Below, piece after piece: positions 25,176-34,065 of a stretch of 64,000 bases of DNA. Positions within the stretch are counted from its first letter, which is position 1, and each line of letters begins with the position of its first letter. This DNA is from an uncultured Rhodoferax sp. (GTDB taxonomy: Bacteria > Pseudomonadota > Gammaproteobacteria > Burkholderiales > Burkholderiaceae_C). A program made the translations under genes and the position numbers. The stretch is from NCBI RefSeq assembly GCF_946221635.1, contig NZ_CAMIHB010000009.1, positions 71,169 to 135,168 on the forward strand, given 5' to 3'. Below the pieces are notes generated by a model. It was not told the origin of the DNA. It saw only the letters and a program-made list of their open reading frames with translations, and searched no databases.

Positions 25176-27445
25176 GCGCTGCTGGTACTGACGCTGCGCA
25201 TGGCCCGCAGCACCGACGGCGTGCGACGCAGGTTGCGCAAGGCGGCATCCAGATGGGCCGTATCCCGCACGGCCACGACAAAGCGCAGGTCGGACGCCTC
25301 TTGCACGCCATCCTGCCCCATGTCGATGTGGATGATGTCCGCCTCCGCCGAGGCCAGTGCTGCCGCCACCTTGGCCAGCACGCCTTTGCCGTTGTTGACG
25401 GTGACCAGCACACCGGTTTCAAAGGAACGCACCGGCTCGTCCGACCATTCCACGCCGATGAAGCGTTCACTGTCCTTGTTCAGCAGCTTGCGCGCCACCT
25501 GGCAGCCTTGCTGGTGCACGACCAGGCCTTCGCCCCGGCCCAGGTAGCCCACAATGGCATCGCCCGGGATGGGGCGGCAGCAGGTGGCGAACTGGACGGA
25601 CGCGTTCTCGCTGCCGTCCAGTGTGATGGAGCCGAGCGACGTGGACTCGTGCGCGGTGAAGCGTTCGCGTGTCAGCAGCAGGGCGTCGGGGCGCTCGCCA
25701 GAGTCGGCCAGCAAGGTCACCATGCGCTTGGCGACGATATTGGCGATGCGTTTTCCCAATCCGATGTCGGTGAGCAATTCCTGCTGGCTTTTGTTGCCGG
25801 TAAAGCGCAGCACTTTTTCCCAGAGCGCTTCGTACGCAGGGTCATCGTCCGGGAACCGGTCTATGCCCTCAGCCCGCAAGGCCTGTTGCAGCAATCTGCT
25901 GCCCAGGCTCTCAGATTCGGTCTGGGCCATGGTCTTGAGGTGATGGCGAATCTTGGAGCGGGCTCGTCCGGTACGGACAAAACCCAGCCAAGCGGGATTG
26001 GGGGTCGAAGTGGGGGCCGTCACGATCTCGACCACGTCACCATTTTTCAGTTCCGTACGCAGGGGGACTTGATCGCCGTTGATGCGCGCCGCCACGGTAC
26101 GGTCGCCGATATTGCTGTGGATGGCATAGGCGAAATCGACCACGGTGGCTCCCCGCGGCAGCGCCATGATCTGGCTCTTGGGCGTGAACACATAGACAGC
26201 GTCGGGAAACAGGTCCACCTTGACATGGTCCCAGAACTCGGCGGCATCCCGCGTTTCGTCCTGGATGTCGAGCAGGGACTGCAGCCACTTGGTGCCCAGT
26301 CGGTCGCCGCCGGAGGGGTCGTCGGGGTTGTTGACCTTGTAGAGCCAATGGGCCGCGACCCCCGATTCGGCCACCACATGCATGGCCTCGGTGCGCATCT
26401 GGAACTCGACGTTGATACCGGCAGGCCCCACCAGCGTGGTGTGCAGCGACTGGTAGCCATTGACCTTGGGGATGGCAATATGGTCCTTGAACTTGCCGGG
26501 GACGGGCTTGTAGAGCTGGTGCAGCAGACCCAACGCCGTGTAGCAATCGGTCACGCCGGGCACCAGCACGCGAAAACCGTAGATGTCGGTGACCTGGGCA
26601 AAGCTTAGGTGCTTGTCGTCCATCTTCTTGTAGATGGAGTACAGCGTCTTTTCGCGGCCGGCAATGCGGATGGGCATGTTGACGGCAGCGAATACGGCTT
26701 CGACCTCCTTTTGCACCTTCTGGATCAGGTCGCGGCGTCGGCTGCGCGCCTTGGCGACGGCCTTGGACAGCGTGGCGTAGCGCCAGGGGCGCAGGTGGCG
26801 GAAGGACAGGTCCTGCAGCTCGCGGTAGGTCTGGTTCAGGCCCAGGCGGTGCGCGATGGGGGCATAGATGTCCAGTGTCTCTGAGGAGATGCGGGCCCAT
26901 TTGGTGCGCGGCACGTCCGAGAGCGTGCGCATATTGTGCGAACGGTCCGCCAGCTTGATGAGGATGACGCGCACGTCGCGCGCCATGGCCAGCAGCATCT
27001 TGCGGAAGGACTCCGCCTGGTTCTCCTCGCGCGTGTTGAACTGTAGCTTGTCGAGTTTGGTCAGCCCGTCCACCAGTTCCGCTACCGGCGAGCCAAACTT
27101 CTCGATCAGTTCAATCTTGGTGATGCCGCAGTCTTCAATCGCATCGTGCAGCAGCGCGGCCATGAGGGCCTGGGCGTCAAGTTTCCAGTCGGCACACTGG
27201 GCGGCCACGGCAATCGGATGGGTGATGTAGGGCTCGCCGTTGTTGCGCATCTGGCCCAGATGGGCTTCGTCGGCAAAACGGTAGGCCAGGCGCACCTGTT
27301 CCACATCGCTGGGGTTCAGGTAGTCCAGCTTGGCCGTCAGGCCGGCAAAACTGGCCGCTGCGGCATTGGCCGCCGCGACAGCGGGCATGGCCTTGGGCGC
27401 CGCCGTAGGGTCTGCCGAGAGGGTATGGTGAGGTGTGCTGCCCAT
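25172..27445 (-). CDS. spoT: Bifunctional (p)ppGpp synthetase/hydrolase
   Basis: RelA/SpoT-type stringent response enzyme (757 aa). The HD hydrolase is intact: THPIAVAAQCADW and ALLHDAIEDCGITK with the catalytic HD, and KLADRSHNMRTL. The synthetase follows (about 260-390) with AGREKTLYSIYKKM and DIYGFRVLVPGVTDCY. The TGS domain shows MALPRGATVVDFAYAIHSNI, and the C-terminal ACT domain ends with FVVAVRDTAHLDAALRNLRR. An Ala-rich 30-residue N-terminal extension precedes the HD domain. It lies downstream of gmk-rpoZ, the usual bacterial order, but a terminator separates it from rpoZ. Confidence 0.95.
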   Translation of the reverse strand: MGSTPHHTLSADPTAAPKAMPAVAAANAAAASFAGLTAKLDYLNPSDVEQVRLAYRFADEAHLGQMRNNGEPYITHPIAVAAQCADWKLDAQALMAALLHDAIEDCGITKIELIEKFGSPVAELVDGLTKLDKLQFNTREENQAESFRKMLLAMARDVRVILIKLADRSHNMRTLSDVPRTKWARISSETLDIYAPIAHRLGLNQTYRELQDLSFRHLRPWRYATLSKAVAKARSRRRDLIQKVQKEVEAVFAAVNMPIRIAGREKTLYSIYKKMDDKHLSFAQVTDIYGFRVLVPGVTDCYTALGLLHQLYKPVPGKFKDHIAIPKVNGYQSLHTTLVGPAGINVEFQMRTEAMHVVAESGVAAHWLYKVNNPDDPSGGDRLGTKWLQSLLDIQDETRDAAEFWDHVKVDLFPDAVYVFTPKSQIMALPRGATVVDFAYAIHSNIGDRTVAARINGDQVPLRTELKNGDVVEIVTAPTSTPNPAWLGFVRTGRARSKIRHHLKTMAQTESESLGSRLLQQALRAEGIDRFPDDDPAYEALWEKVLRFTGNKSQQELLTDIGLGKRIANIVAKRMVTLLADSGERPDALLLTRERFTAHESTSLGSITLDGSENASVQFATCCRPIPGDAIVGYLGRGEGLVVHQQGCQVARKLLNKDSERFIGVEWSDEPVRSFETGVLVTVNNGKGVLAKVAAALASAEADIIHIDMGQDGVQEASDLRFVVAVRDTAHLDAALRNLRRTPSVLRAMRSVSTSSA

Positions 27446-27486
27446 GGCTCAAATGTAGCGCGAGCGCCGCCGTGGCGCAGTTCAGA

Positions 27487-27515
27487 CGAAAAAAAGCACC
27501 GCAAGCGGTGCTTTT
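27487..27515 (-). terminator. Terminator after rpoZ
   Basis: Stem AAAAGCACCGC / GCGGTGCTTTT with a two-base loop, followed on the minus strand by a long T run. It separates gmk-rpoZ from spoT. Confidence 0.82.
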
Positions 27516-27531
27516 CAGGAGCGGGAATGGC

Positions 27532-27735
27532 TTAGAGAGGGACTTTTTTGAGCATCTCGATGCCCACCTTGCCGGCTGCGATTTCGCGCAGGGCCGTCAC
27601 GCCGGGCTTGTTCTTGCTCTCGATCTTGGGGGTGTGACCCTGGCTGAGCATGCGGGCGCGGTAGGTGGCTGCCAGAACCAGCTGGAAGCGGTTGGGGATC
27701 TGCTCGAGGCAGTCTTCGACAGTGATACGGGCCAT
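27532..27735 (-). CDS. rpoZ: RNA polymerase omega subunit
   Basis: 67-aa omega subunit that assists folding of beta-prime. Typical N-terminus MARITVEDCLEQIPNRFQLV, then AATYRARMLSQGHTP and a basic middle. GGAGA precedes the ATG at 27735; an upstream in-frame Met overlaps gmk and is not needed. It follows gmk by 16 bases. Confidence 0.96.
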   Translation of the reverse strand: MARITVEDCLEQIPNRFQLVLAATYRARMLSQGHTPKIESKNKPGVTALREIAAGKVGIEMLKKVPL

Positions 27736-27751
27736 GGAAATCTCCGGAAAG

Positions 27752-28372
27752 CTAGAGGATGTTGAGCGCCTGGAATGTCTCGGCACGGGCGCGGCGCTGT
27801 GCGGAAACCTTGAGTCGCTGCGAATGGACGATGGTTTTCAGGTCGAAAAGCGCACGGTCAAACAATTCGTTGATTATAACGAAGTCGAATTTTCCGACCT
27901 GGGCGACTTCCAGCTGGGCGTTTTTCATGCGCATGTCGATGATCTCCGCCGAGTCCTCGCCGCGGCGTTCCAGGCGGGAGCGCAGTTCCTCCCAACTGGG
28001 CGGGAGGATGAAGATGCAGACCGCGTTGGCGAACACGTTCTTGATCTGGATGGCGCCCTGGAAGTCGATTTCCAGGATGACGTCCGCGCCCATGGCCATG
28101 CGGTCCTCGATGGCCTTTTTGGAGGTGCCATATCGGTTGGCGTGCACGTGGGCCCATTCCACAAAGGCGTCGGCGGCCACCATGGCGTCGAATTCCTGCT
28201 GCGAGACAAAGAAGTACTCGCGGCCATGCTTTTCCTGGCCGCGCGGGGGACGGGTGGTGTGGGAAACCGAGGGTTGCAGGCGGGAGTCGAGTTCGAGCAG
28301 GGCCTTGCAGAGGCTGGACTTGCCCGCCCCGCTGGGGGCTGCAACAACAAAGAGGTTTCCGGGGTAGTCCAT
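27752..28372 (-). CDS. gmk: Guanylate kinase
   Basis: Phosphorylates GMP to GDP (206 aa). P-loop APSGAGKSSLCKALLE, GMP-binding SHTTRPPRGQEKHGREYFFV, and the lid segment with RLERRGEDS are all present. It heads the gmk-rpoZ unit, with yicC 38 bases upstream on the same strand. Confidence 0.97.
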   Translation of the reverse strand: MDYPGNLFVVAAPSGAGKSSLCKALLELDSRLQPSVSHTTRPPRGQEKHGREYFFVSQQEFDAMVAADAFVEWAHVHANRYGTSKKAIEDRMAMGADVILEIDFQGAIQIKNVFANAVCIFILPPSWEELRSRLERRGEDSAEIIDMRMKNAQLEVAQVGKFDFVIINELFDRALFDLKTIVHSQRLKVSAQRRARAETFQALNIL

Positions 28373-28410
28373 GCGACGGTGGCTCCGAGGTGGCGGTGGC
28401 TGAAGTCGCC

Positions 28411-29328
28411 TTATTCTAAGTTCTGAACCTGTTCACGCATCTGTTCGATCAGCACCTTCATGTCCACCGAGATATGGGTGAGCTCCAGTGCGGCGGACTT
28501 GGAGCCCAGGGTGTTGGCTTCACGGTGCAGCTCCTGAATCAGGAAGTCCAGGCGTTTGCCGATCTCGCCGCCCTTCTTGATCAGGCGTTCCAGCTCCTCC
28601 AGATGGGAGTTGAGGCGGGTGATTTCCTCGGCCACATCGATGCGGATGGCAAAAGCCGTGGCTTCCGTCAGCGCACGGTCTTGGGCCGCCTCGGGCAGGG
28701 TGGCGCCTTCGGTCAGGGCCATGGCTTCCTTCCAGCGCTCCATGAAACGTTGGCGCTGCTGCTCCACCAGTTGGGGCACCATGGGGCCGGCCTTGTCGGC
28801 CAGCGCCCGCAGCTGGCTGATGTGGCCCAGCAGCATGGTGGCCAGGCGTGCGCCCTCGCGCTGGCGCGCAGCCAGCAGTTCCTTGAGGGCTTTTTCGGCC
28901 AGGGGCACGACGTCGGCGCTCCAATCCCGCGGGCTGCCTTGCTCGGTGGCCGCCAGGCGCAGTACATCGGCCACGCTCAGGGGGCTGGCGCTGGGTAGCC
29001 AGGCGCGTACGCTGTCCTGCGCGGCATTGAGGCGCTGCAGCAGTTTGGGCGTGGGTTCGGCGATGCTGCTGGCGCTGCCGGTTTCGACCGAAGCGCGTAC
29101 CTCGATCTTGCCGCGTTTGAGCTTGGCGCCCAACAGTTCTCGCAGTGCGGGTTCGAACTGGCGCAGGTCTTCGGGCAGGCGAAACGTGAGGTCCAGAAAG
29201 CGGCTGTTGACCGAGCGGATTTCCAGTCCCAACTGGGTCACGGGCTGGTTGCGGGCTTCGCCTTCGGGGGCGCTGGAGGCTGTGCTGTGCTGGGCACTGG
29301 CATAGCCAGTCATGCTGTAAACTGGCAT
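28411..29328 (-). CDS. yicC: YicC family endoribonuclease-like protein
   Basis: YicC/YloC protein (305 aa). N-terminal MPVYSMTGYASAQ, then LEIRSVNSRFLDLTFRLPED and LKRGKIEVRASVE; the C-terminal DUF1732 region has EEITRLNSHLEELERLIKKG and the LIQELHREANTLGSKS motif. E. coli YicC has been reported as an endoribonuclease affecting small RNAs. An insertion of about 15 residues (HSTASSAPEGEARNQP) follows the GYAS motif. The start at 29328 is chosen because it begins with the family's MxxSMTG; it is divergent from the kinase gene. Confidence 0.92.
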   Translation of the reverse strand: MPVYSMTGYASAQHSTASSAPEGEARNQPVTQLGLEIRSVNSRFLDLTFRLPEDLRQFEPALRELLGAKLKRGKIEVRASVETGSASSIAEPTPKLLQRLNAAQDSVRAWLPSASPLSVADVLRLAATEQGSPRDWSADVVPLAEKALKELLAARQREGARLATMLLGHISQLRALADKAGPMVPQLVEQQRQRFMERWKEAMALTEGATLPEAAQDRALTEATAFAIRIDVAEEITRLNSHLEELERLIKKGGEIGKRLDFLIQELHREANTLGSKSAALELTHISVDMKVLIEQMREQVQNLE

Positions 29329-29406
29329 CACGGGTTCTCGCTGCGTTGAAACGGCCCCGAGAATAACCCGGTTCATACGCAACCGACGAGCTCTCACCCC
29401 GCATTT

Positions 29407-30414
29407 ATGTCAAAGGTCAAACCCGCACCGTTACCCCCAGACACCATCATTGGCGGTTACCGCATCATCCGCAAGGTGGCGGCAGGGGGCTTCGGTCTGG
29501 TCTATCTGGCGCTGGATGCCGAAGGGCAGCAGGTGGCGGTCAAGGAATACCTGCCATCCTCCCTGGCCAGCAGGGCGCCCGGCGAGTTGCTGCCGCAGGT
29601 GCAGCCCGAGAAGCTGTCGCTCTACCGCCTGGGCCTGAAGAGCTTCTTTGAAGAAGGGCGTTCGCTGGCCCAGATCTCCCACCCTTCGGTGGTGAGTGTG
29701 TTGAATTTCTTCCGTGAGAACGAAACCGTCTACATGGTGATGAACTACCTGGAGGGCGCGGCCCTGCAGGACTTCATCGTCACTGCGCGCGACCAGAAGA
29801 AGAGCAAGGTGTTCCGCGAGTCCACCATACGCTCCCTGTTTGACGAGATCCTGCGCGGACTGCGCATCGTGCACCAGCACAAGATGCTGCACCTGGACAT
29901 CAAGCCGGCCAACATCTTCATCACCGACGACAACAAGTCGGTGCTCATCGACTTCGGCGCAGCGCGCGAAGTGCTGAGCAAAGAGGGCAACTTCATCCGC
30001 CCCATGTACACGCCCGGCTTTGCCGCGCCCGAGATGTACCGGCGCGATGCCTCCATGGGCCCGTGGACCGATATCTATGCCATCGGCGCCTGCATCTACG
30101 CCTGCATGCAAGGCTATCCGCCGAACGAGGCGCCCCAGCGTCTGGAGAAGGACCGCATCACCACGGCCTTGGCCCGCCTGCGCGGCGTGTACTCCGACAA
30201 CCTGATCGAGGTGGTGGAGTGGTGCATGTCGCTGGACCCGCTCTCGCGTCCGCAGTCGGTGTTTGCCTTGCAAAAGGAACTGTCCCGCGAAGGGGAGCGG
30301 CGTTACACCAAGCTCTCGGTGGGCGAGAAGGTACGCATGCAGTTTGACTCCATGGTGGCCGACACCAAGAAGACCGTGCAAGGCGCGGTGGGCGCGTCGG
30401 GCAAGCCGAAATGA
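29407..30414 (+). CDS. Serine/threonine protein kinase
   Basis: Soluble Hanks-type kinase (335 aa). Gly loop KVAAGGFGLVYLA, VAIK-type Lys in VAVKEYLP, catalytic loop HLDIKPANIFI, DFG in VLIDFGAAREV, APE in FAAPEMYRRD. There is no membrane segment or sensor domain. The stop overlaps the start of a PP2C phosphatase (ATGA at 30411-30414), forming a writer/eraser pair. The pair sits between yicC and rph, an arrangement I recall as common in Burkholderiales; targets are unknown. Confidence 0.93.
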   Translation: MSKVKPAPLPPDTIIGGYRIIRKVAAGGFGLVYLALDAEGQQVAVKEYLPSSLASRAPGELLPQVQPEKLSLYRLGLKSFFEEGRSLAQISHPSVVSVLNFFRENETVYMVMNYLEGAALQDFIVTARDQKKSKVFRESTIRSLFDEILRGLRIVHQHKMLHLDIKPANIFITDDNKSVLIDFGAAREVLSKEGNFIRPMYTPGFAAPEMYRRDASMGPWTDIYAIGACIYACMQGYPPNEAPQRLEKDRITTALARLRGVYSDNLIEVVEWCMSLDPLSRPQSVFALQKELSREGERRYTKLSVGEKVRMQFDSMVADTKKTVQGAVGASGKPK

Positions 30415-31328
30415 AATTCTCTGTCTTCCAGATCAGCCGCAAGGGCGGTCGCGAAAAGAACGAAGACCGCATGGGGTATTGCTACACCAAGGCGTCGGGT
30501 CTGTTCCTGCTGGCCGATGGTATGGGGGGGCACCCCGAAGGGGAGGTGGCGGCGCAGATGGCCCTCCAGGTCATCTCCGCGCTGTACCAGAAGGAGGCCG
30601 TTCCCGAGATCGAGGACGTCAAGGGTTTCTTCCACCGGGCCATTCTTGCGGCGCACCGCCAGATCCTGCGTTACGCGGCGGAAAAACACCTCAACGACAC
30701 ACCGCGGACCACACTGGTGGCAGGCATTGTGCAGAGTGGGGCGGCGCATTGGGTGCACTGCGGGGACTCCCGTCTGTATTTCGTTCGCCATGGTGAGCTG
30801 CTGGCCCGCACGCGCGACCATTCCTACCTGGAGCAGCGGGAGGGCGAGCGCCCCGCCGGGCACCCCAGCCCGGTGTTCAACCGCAACGTGCTCTACACCT
30901 GCCTGGGTTCGCCCACCAAGCCGGTGTTCGACATCACCGGCCCGGTGCCACTGCAGCAGGGTGACCGCATCATGCTGTGTTCTGACGGTTTGTGGGGCAA
31001 TGTGGACGACGCCAGCATCGTCTACCACCTGGCGCAAAAGCCGGTGGCCGATTCGGCCCCGGATCTGGTCGAGAAGGCCCTGTTCAATGGCGGACCGCAC
31101 TGTGACAACGTCACGCTGGTGACCATGGAGTGGGAGACCCCGGACAGCTTCGAGTCCACGCGCGGCTCCATCTCCACCGACAGCATCGAGGAGGGTGTGT
31201 TCGCCTCCACGGTGCAGGCGGGCTGGCTGGACTCCACGGTGGATGACCTGGACGACGCCGCCATCGAGCGCTCCATTGCCGAGATCAACGAAGCCATTCG
31301 CCGTTCCGCCGCCCGCAACAAGCCTTGA
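30411..31328 (+). CDS. PP2C-type protein phosphatase
   Basis: Metal-dependent Ser/Thr phosphatase (305 aa). Motifs: REKNEDRMGY, FLLADGMGGHPEG with the metal-binding Asp/Gly, VHCGDSRLYFVRHGE, IMLCSDGLWGNVDD and a late DNVTLVTMEW. After the domain (about residue 245) comes an acidic Ser/Thr-rich tail of about 60 residues (STRGSISTDSIEEGVF) that could itself be a phosphorylation target of the coupled kinase. Confidence 0.93.
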   Translation: MKFSVFQISRKGGREKNEDRMGYCYTKASGLFLLADGMGGHPEGEVAAQMALQVISALYQKEAVPEIEDVKGFFHRAILAAHRQILRYAAEKHLNDTPRTTLVAGIVQSGAAHWVHCGDSRLYFVRHGELLARTRDHSYLEQREGERPAGHPSPVFNRNVLYTCLGSPTKPVFDITGPVPLQQGDRIMLCSDGLWGNVDDASIVYHLAQKPVADSAPDLVEKALFNGGPHCDNVTLVTMEWETPDSFESTRGSISTDSIEEGVFASTVQAGWLDSTVDDLDDAAIERSIAEINEAIRRSAARNKP

Positions 31329-31363
31329 GGGGCTTGTGGGGCTTCTCCTTCCAAGGACTTTGC

Positions 31364-32092
31364 ATGACTGACTTTGCCCGCAGCGGCCAGCGCGCCGCCA
31401 ACGCCTTGCGCCCGGTGCGCATCACGCGCCACTACACCATGCACGCCGAAGGCTCGGTACTTATTGAGTTCGGCCATACCAAGGTGCTGTGCACCGCCTC
31501 GGTGGAAGAGCGCGTGCCGCCGCACAAGCGTGGCAGCGGCGAGGGCTGGGTGACGGCCGAGTACGGCATGCTGCCGCGCGCCACCCACAGCCGCAGCGAC
31601 CGCGAAGCGGCCAAGGGCAAGCAGAGCGGGCGTACGCAAGAGATCCAGCGCCTCATCGGCCGCTCGCTGCGCGCCGTGTTTGATTTGAAGAAACTGGGCG
31701 AGCGCACCATTCAGCTCGATTGCGATGTGATCCAGGCCGACGGTGGCACGCGCACGGCGGCCATCACCGGCGCCTTTGTGGCCGCGCAGGACGCGGTGAA
31801 TGGTCTGCTGGCGGCGGGCAAGGTGGCCGAGACGCCGATCACTGCCGCAGTGGCGGCGATCAGCGTGGGCATTGTGCAGGGCACGCCGCTGCTGGACCTG
31901 GAGTACACCGAAGACTCCGCCTGCGACACCGATATGAATGTGGTGATGACCGGTGCGGGCCACTTTGTGGAGGTGCAGGGCACGGCCGAGGGCGTGGCCT
32001 TCACGCGCGCCGAGATGGACCAGCTGCTGGGCCTGGCAGAAAAAGGCATCACCGAGCTGATGGCCTTGCAGCAGCAGGCACTATCAAAATAA
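31364..32092 (+). CDS. rph: Ribonuclease PH
   Basis: Phosphorolytic 3'-5' exoribonuclease that trims tRNA 3' ends (242 aa). Diagnostic stretches: GSVLIEFGHTKVLCTASVEE, GEGWVTAEYGMLPRATHSR, RTQEIQRLIGRSLRAV and DCDVIQADGGTRTAAITGA. The last residues ALSK and the stop lie in dispersed repeat copy 5. AAGGAC precedes the start ATG. Confidence 0.96.
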   Translation: MTDFARSGQRAANALRPVRITRHYTMHAEGSVLIEFGHTKVLCTASVEERVPPHKRGSGEGWVTAEYGMLPRATHSRSDREAAKGKQSGRTQEIQRLIGRSLRAVFDLKKLGERTIQLDCDVIQADGGTRTAAITGAFVAAQDAVNGLLAAGKVAETPITAAVAAISVGIVQGTPLLDLEYTEDSACDTDMNVVMTGAGHFVEVQGTAEGVAFTRAEMDQLLGLAEKGITELMALQQQALSK

Positions 32093-32135
32093 TAGCTGCT
32101 GGCGCATATTCCATGAGGGCTAGAGGCCTATTTTT
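32078..32135 (+). repeat. Dispersed repeat R1, copy 5
   Basis: ATAGCTGCTGGCGCATATTC and CATGAGGGCTAGAGGCC, the best-preserved copy on this strand. It contains the rph stop codon and, nine bases before the rdgB ATG, the GAGG that may act as its ribosome site. Confidence 0.85.
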
Positions 32136-32741
32136 ATGAAAATTGTTCTCGCATCCAACAACCTGGGCAAGCTGGCCGAACTGCAGGCCATGTTCGCGCC
32201 GCTGGGTTGCACGCTGGTGCGCCAGGGCGACCTGGGCGTTCCCGAAGCGCCCGAACCTTACCGTACCTTTGTGGAGAACGCGCTGACCAAGGCGCGCAAC
32301 GCGGCCCAGCACACGGGCCTGCCCGCGCTGGCCGATGACGCCGGTCTGTGTGTGGATGCCTTTGGCGGTCTGCCCGGTGTGGACACCGCCTACTACGCCA
32401 CCCAGCATGGCTACGCCAAGGGTGATGACAACAACGTCACCGCGCTCTTGGAGCAGATGCAGGGCATCGCCAACCGCCGCTGCGCGATGGTCAGCACCCT
32501 GGTGGCGGTGCGCTCGCCTGAAGACCCCGAGCCGCTGATTGCCGTGGGCCGCGTGGTGGGTGAGGTGGCCCAAGAGCGCCTGGGCAGCAACGGTTTTGGC
32601 TTCGACCCCATCATGTGGATTCCCGAGTTCGGCCAGACCTTTGCCCAACTGCCGGTGGAGGTGAAGAACGCCCACAGCCACCGCGGTCGCGCTTCCCAGG
32701 CCATGGCGGCGCTCATTCGTGCCAACTGGCTGGGAGCCTGA
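32136..32741 (+). CDS. rdgB: XTP/dITP pyrophosphatase (RdgB/HAM1)
   Basis: House-cleaning enzyme hydrolysing non-canonical purine triphosphates (201 aa). MKIVLASNNLGKLAELQAM start, TFVENALTKARNAAQHTGLP, ALADDAGLCVDAFGG and GFGFDPIMWIPE are the family signatures. Its only ribosome-site candidate (GAGG) lies inside the upstream repeat. Confidence 0.96.
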   Translation: MKIVLASNNLGKLAELQAMFAPLGCTLVRQGDLGVPEAPEPYRTFVENALTKARNAAQHTGLPALADDAGLCVDAFGGLPGVDTAYYATQHGYAKGDDNNVTALLEQMQGIANRRCAMVSTLVAVRSPEDPEPLIAVGRVVGEVAQERLGSNGFGFDPIMWIPEFGQTFAQLPVEVKNAHSHRGRASQAMAALIRANWLGA

Positions 32742-32747
32742 GCGGCC

Positions 32748-33986
32748 ATGATTCCCATCACGCCACAGGGGAGCGAGGCGGATGCCGCGGTGCAGCGTGA
32801 TATTCAGCACTACATGCGCCCCGGCACGCTGCAGCTGGCTGCGTTGCCGCCGCTGTCGCTCTATGTGCACCTGCCCTGGTGCCTGAAGAAATGCCCCTAC
32901 TGCGACTTCAACTCGCACGAGCAAAACGCCAGCGGTTTGCAGGAGCAGCGCTACATCGACGCAGTCATTGCCGATCTGGAGGCGGCGCTGCCTCTGATCT
33001 GGGGCCGCACGGTGCACAGCATCTTCATTGGCGGCGGCACGCCCAGCCTGTTCTCGCCGCAGGCCATTGACCGCCTGCTGGCCGACATCCGTGCGCGCCT
33101 GCGGCTGGAGGCGGACTGCGAGATCACCATGGAGGCCAACCCTGGCACCTTCGAGAAGGACCGCTTCAAGGCCTTCCGCAGCGCCGGCGTCACGCGCCTG
33201 TCGATCGGCGTGCAGAGCTTCAACGATGACCACCTGAAGGCACTGGGCCGTGTCCACGACCGCGCACAGGCCTTGGCTGCCGTGGAAGAGGCGGCGCAGT
33301 CCTTCGATACCTTCAACCTGGACATCATGTACGCGCTGCCGGGGCAAACGCTGGATCAGCTGGACGCCGACATCCAACTGGCGCTGCAGTTCGCGCCACC
33401 GCACATTTCCATCTACCACCTCACCATCGAACCCAACACCTACTTCGCGAAGTTCCCACCGCAGGTGCCCGAGGACGACGTGGCCTACGCGATGCTGGAC
33501 CACATCACCGAGAAGACGGGCGTTGCGGGACTGGAGCGTTACGAGGTATCGGCCTACGCCAAGCCCGCACACCGCTGTTTTCACAACCTCAACTACTGGC
33601 AGTTTGGCGATTACCTCGGCATTGGTGCGGGGGCGCACAGCAAGCTCAGCTTTGCGCACCGGGTGGTGCGCCAGGTGCGCTTTCGTGACCCCACGCGCTA
33701 CATGCAGCAGGCTCTGGCGGGCAATGCGTTAGCGCAGGATGAGGAGGTGGCACGTGCGGACCTGCCCTTCGAATACATGCTCAACGCGCTACGCCTGCGC
33801 CATGGGTTTGGGCTGCGCGACTTCACCGAACGCACCGGCCTGGCCATCACCGCCATTGAAGCCGGCCTGCAGGAGGCCGAGCGCAAGGGCCTGATCGAAC
33901 GCGACTTTGCCCGTGTGCGGCCTACCGTGCGGGGCTTTGACTTCCTCAGCGACCTGCAAGAACTCTTTCTGAAAGAAGAGAACTAG
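32748..33986 (+). CDS. hemW: HemW-type radical SAM protein (heme chaperone)
   Basis: Oxygen-independent coproporphyrinogen oxidase-like protein (412 aa). The FeS-binding motif is PWCLKKCPYCDFNSHE (CxxxCxxC plus F), and IFIGGGTPSLFSP is the SAM-binding Gly-rich segment; HISIYHLTIEPNT is typical of HemW. HemN needs an additional Cys (CxxxCxxCxC) that is absent here, so a heme-trafficking role is favoured over coproporphyrinogen decarboxylation. It follows rdgB by six bases. Confidence 0.92.
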   Translation: MIPITPQGSEADAAVQRDIQHYMRPGTLQLAALPPLSLYVHLPWCLKKCPYCDFNSHEQNASGLQEQRYIDAVIADLEAALPLIWGRTVHSIFIGGGTPSLFSPQAIDRLLADIRARLRLEADCEITMEANPGTFEKDRFKAFRSAGVTRLSIGVQSFNDDHLKALGRVHDRAQALAAVEEAAQSFDTFNLDIMYALPGQTLDQLDADIQLALQFAPPHISIYHLTIEPNTYFAKFPPQVPEDDVAYAMLDHITEKTGVAGLERYEVSAYAKPAHRCFHNLNYWQFGDYLGIGAGAHSKLSFAHRVVRQVRFRDPTRYMQQALAGNALAQDEEVARADLPFEYMLNALRLRHGFGLRDFTERTGLAITAIEAGLQEAERKGLIERDFARVRPTVRGFDFLSDLQELFLKEEN

Positions 33987-34065
33987 GGGCCAGCCTGTGC
34001 TCGTCGGTGGGCCGGGGAGATAATTTCCAGGTCGGGCTACGCCGGCAAGACACAGGAGGGTTTCC

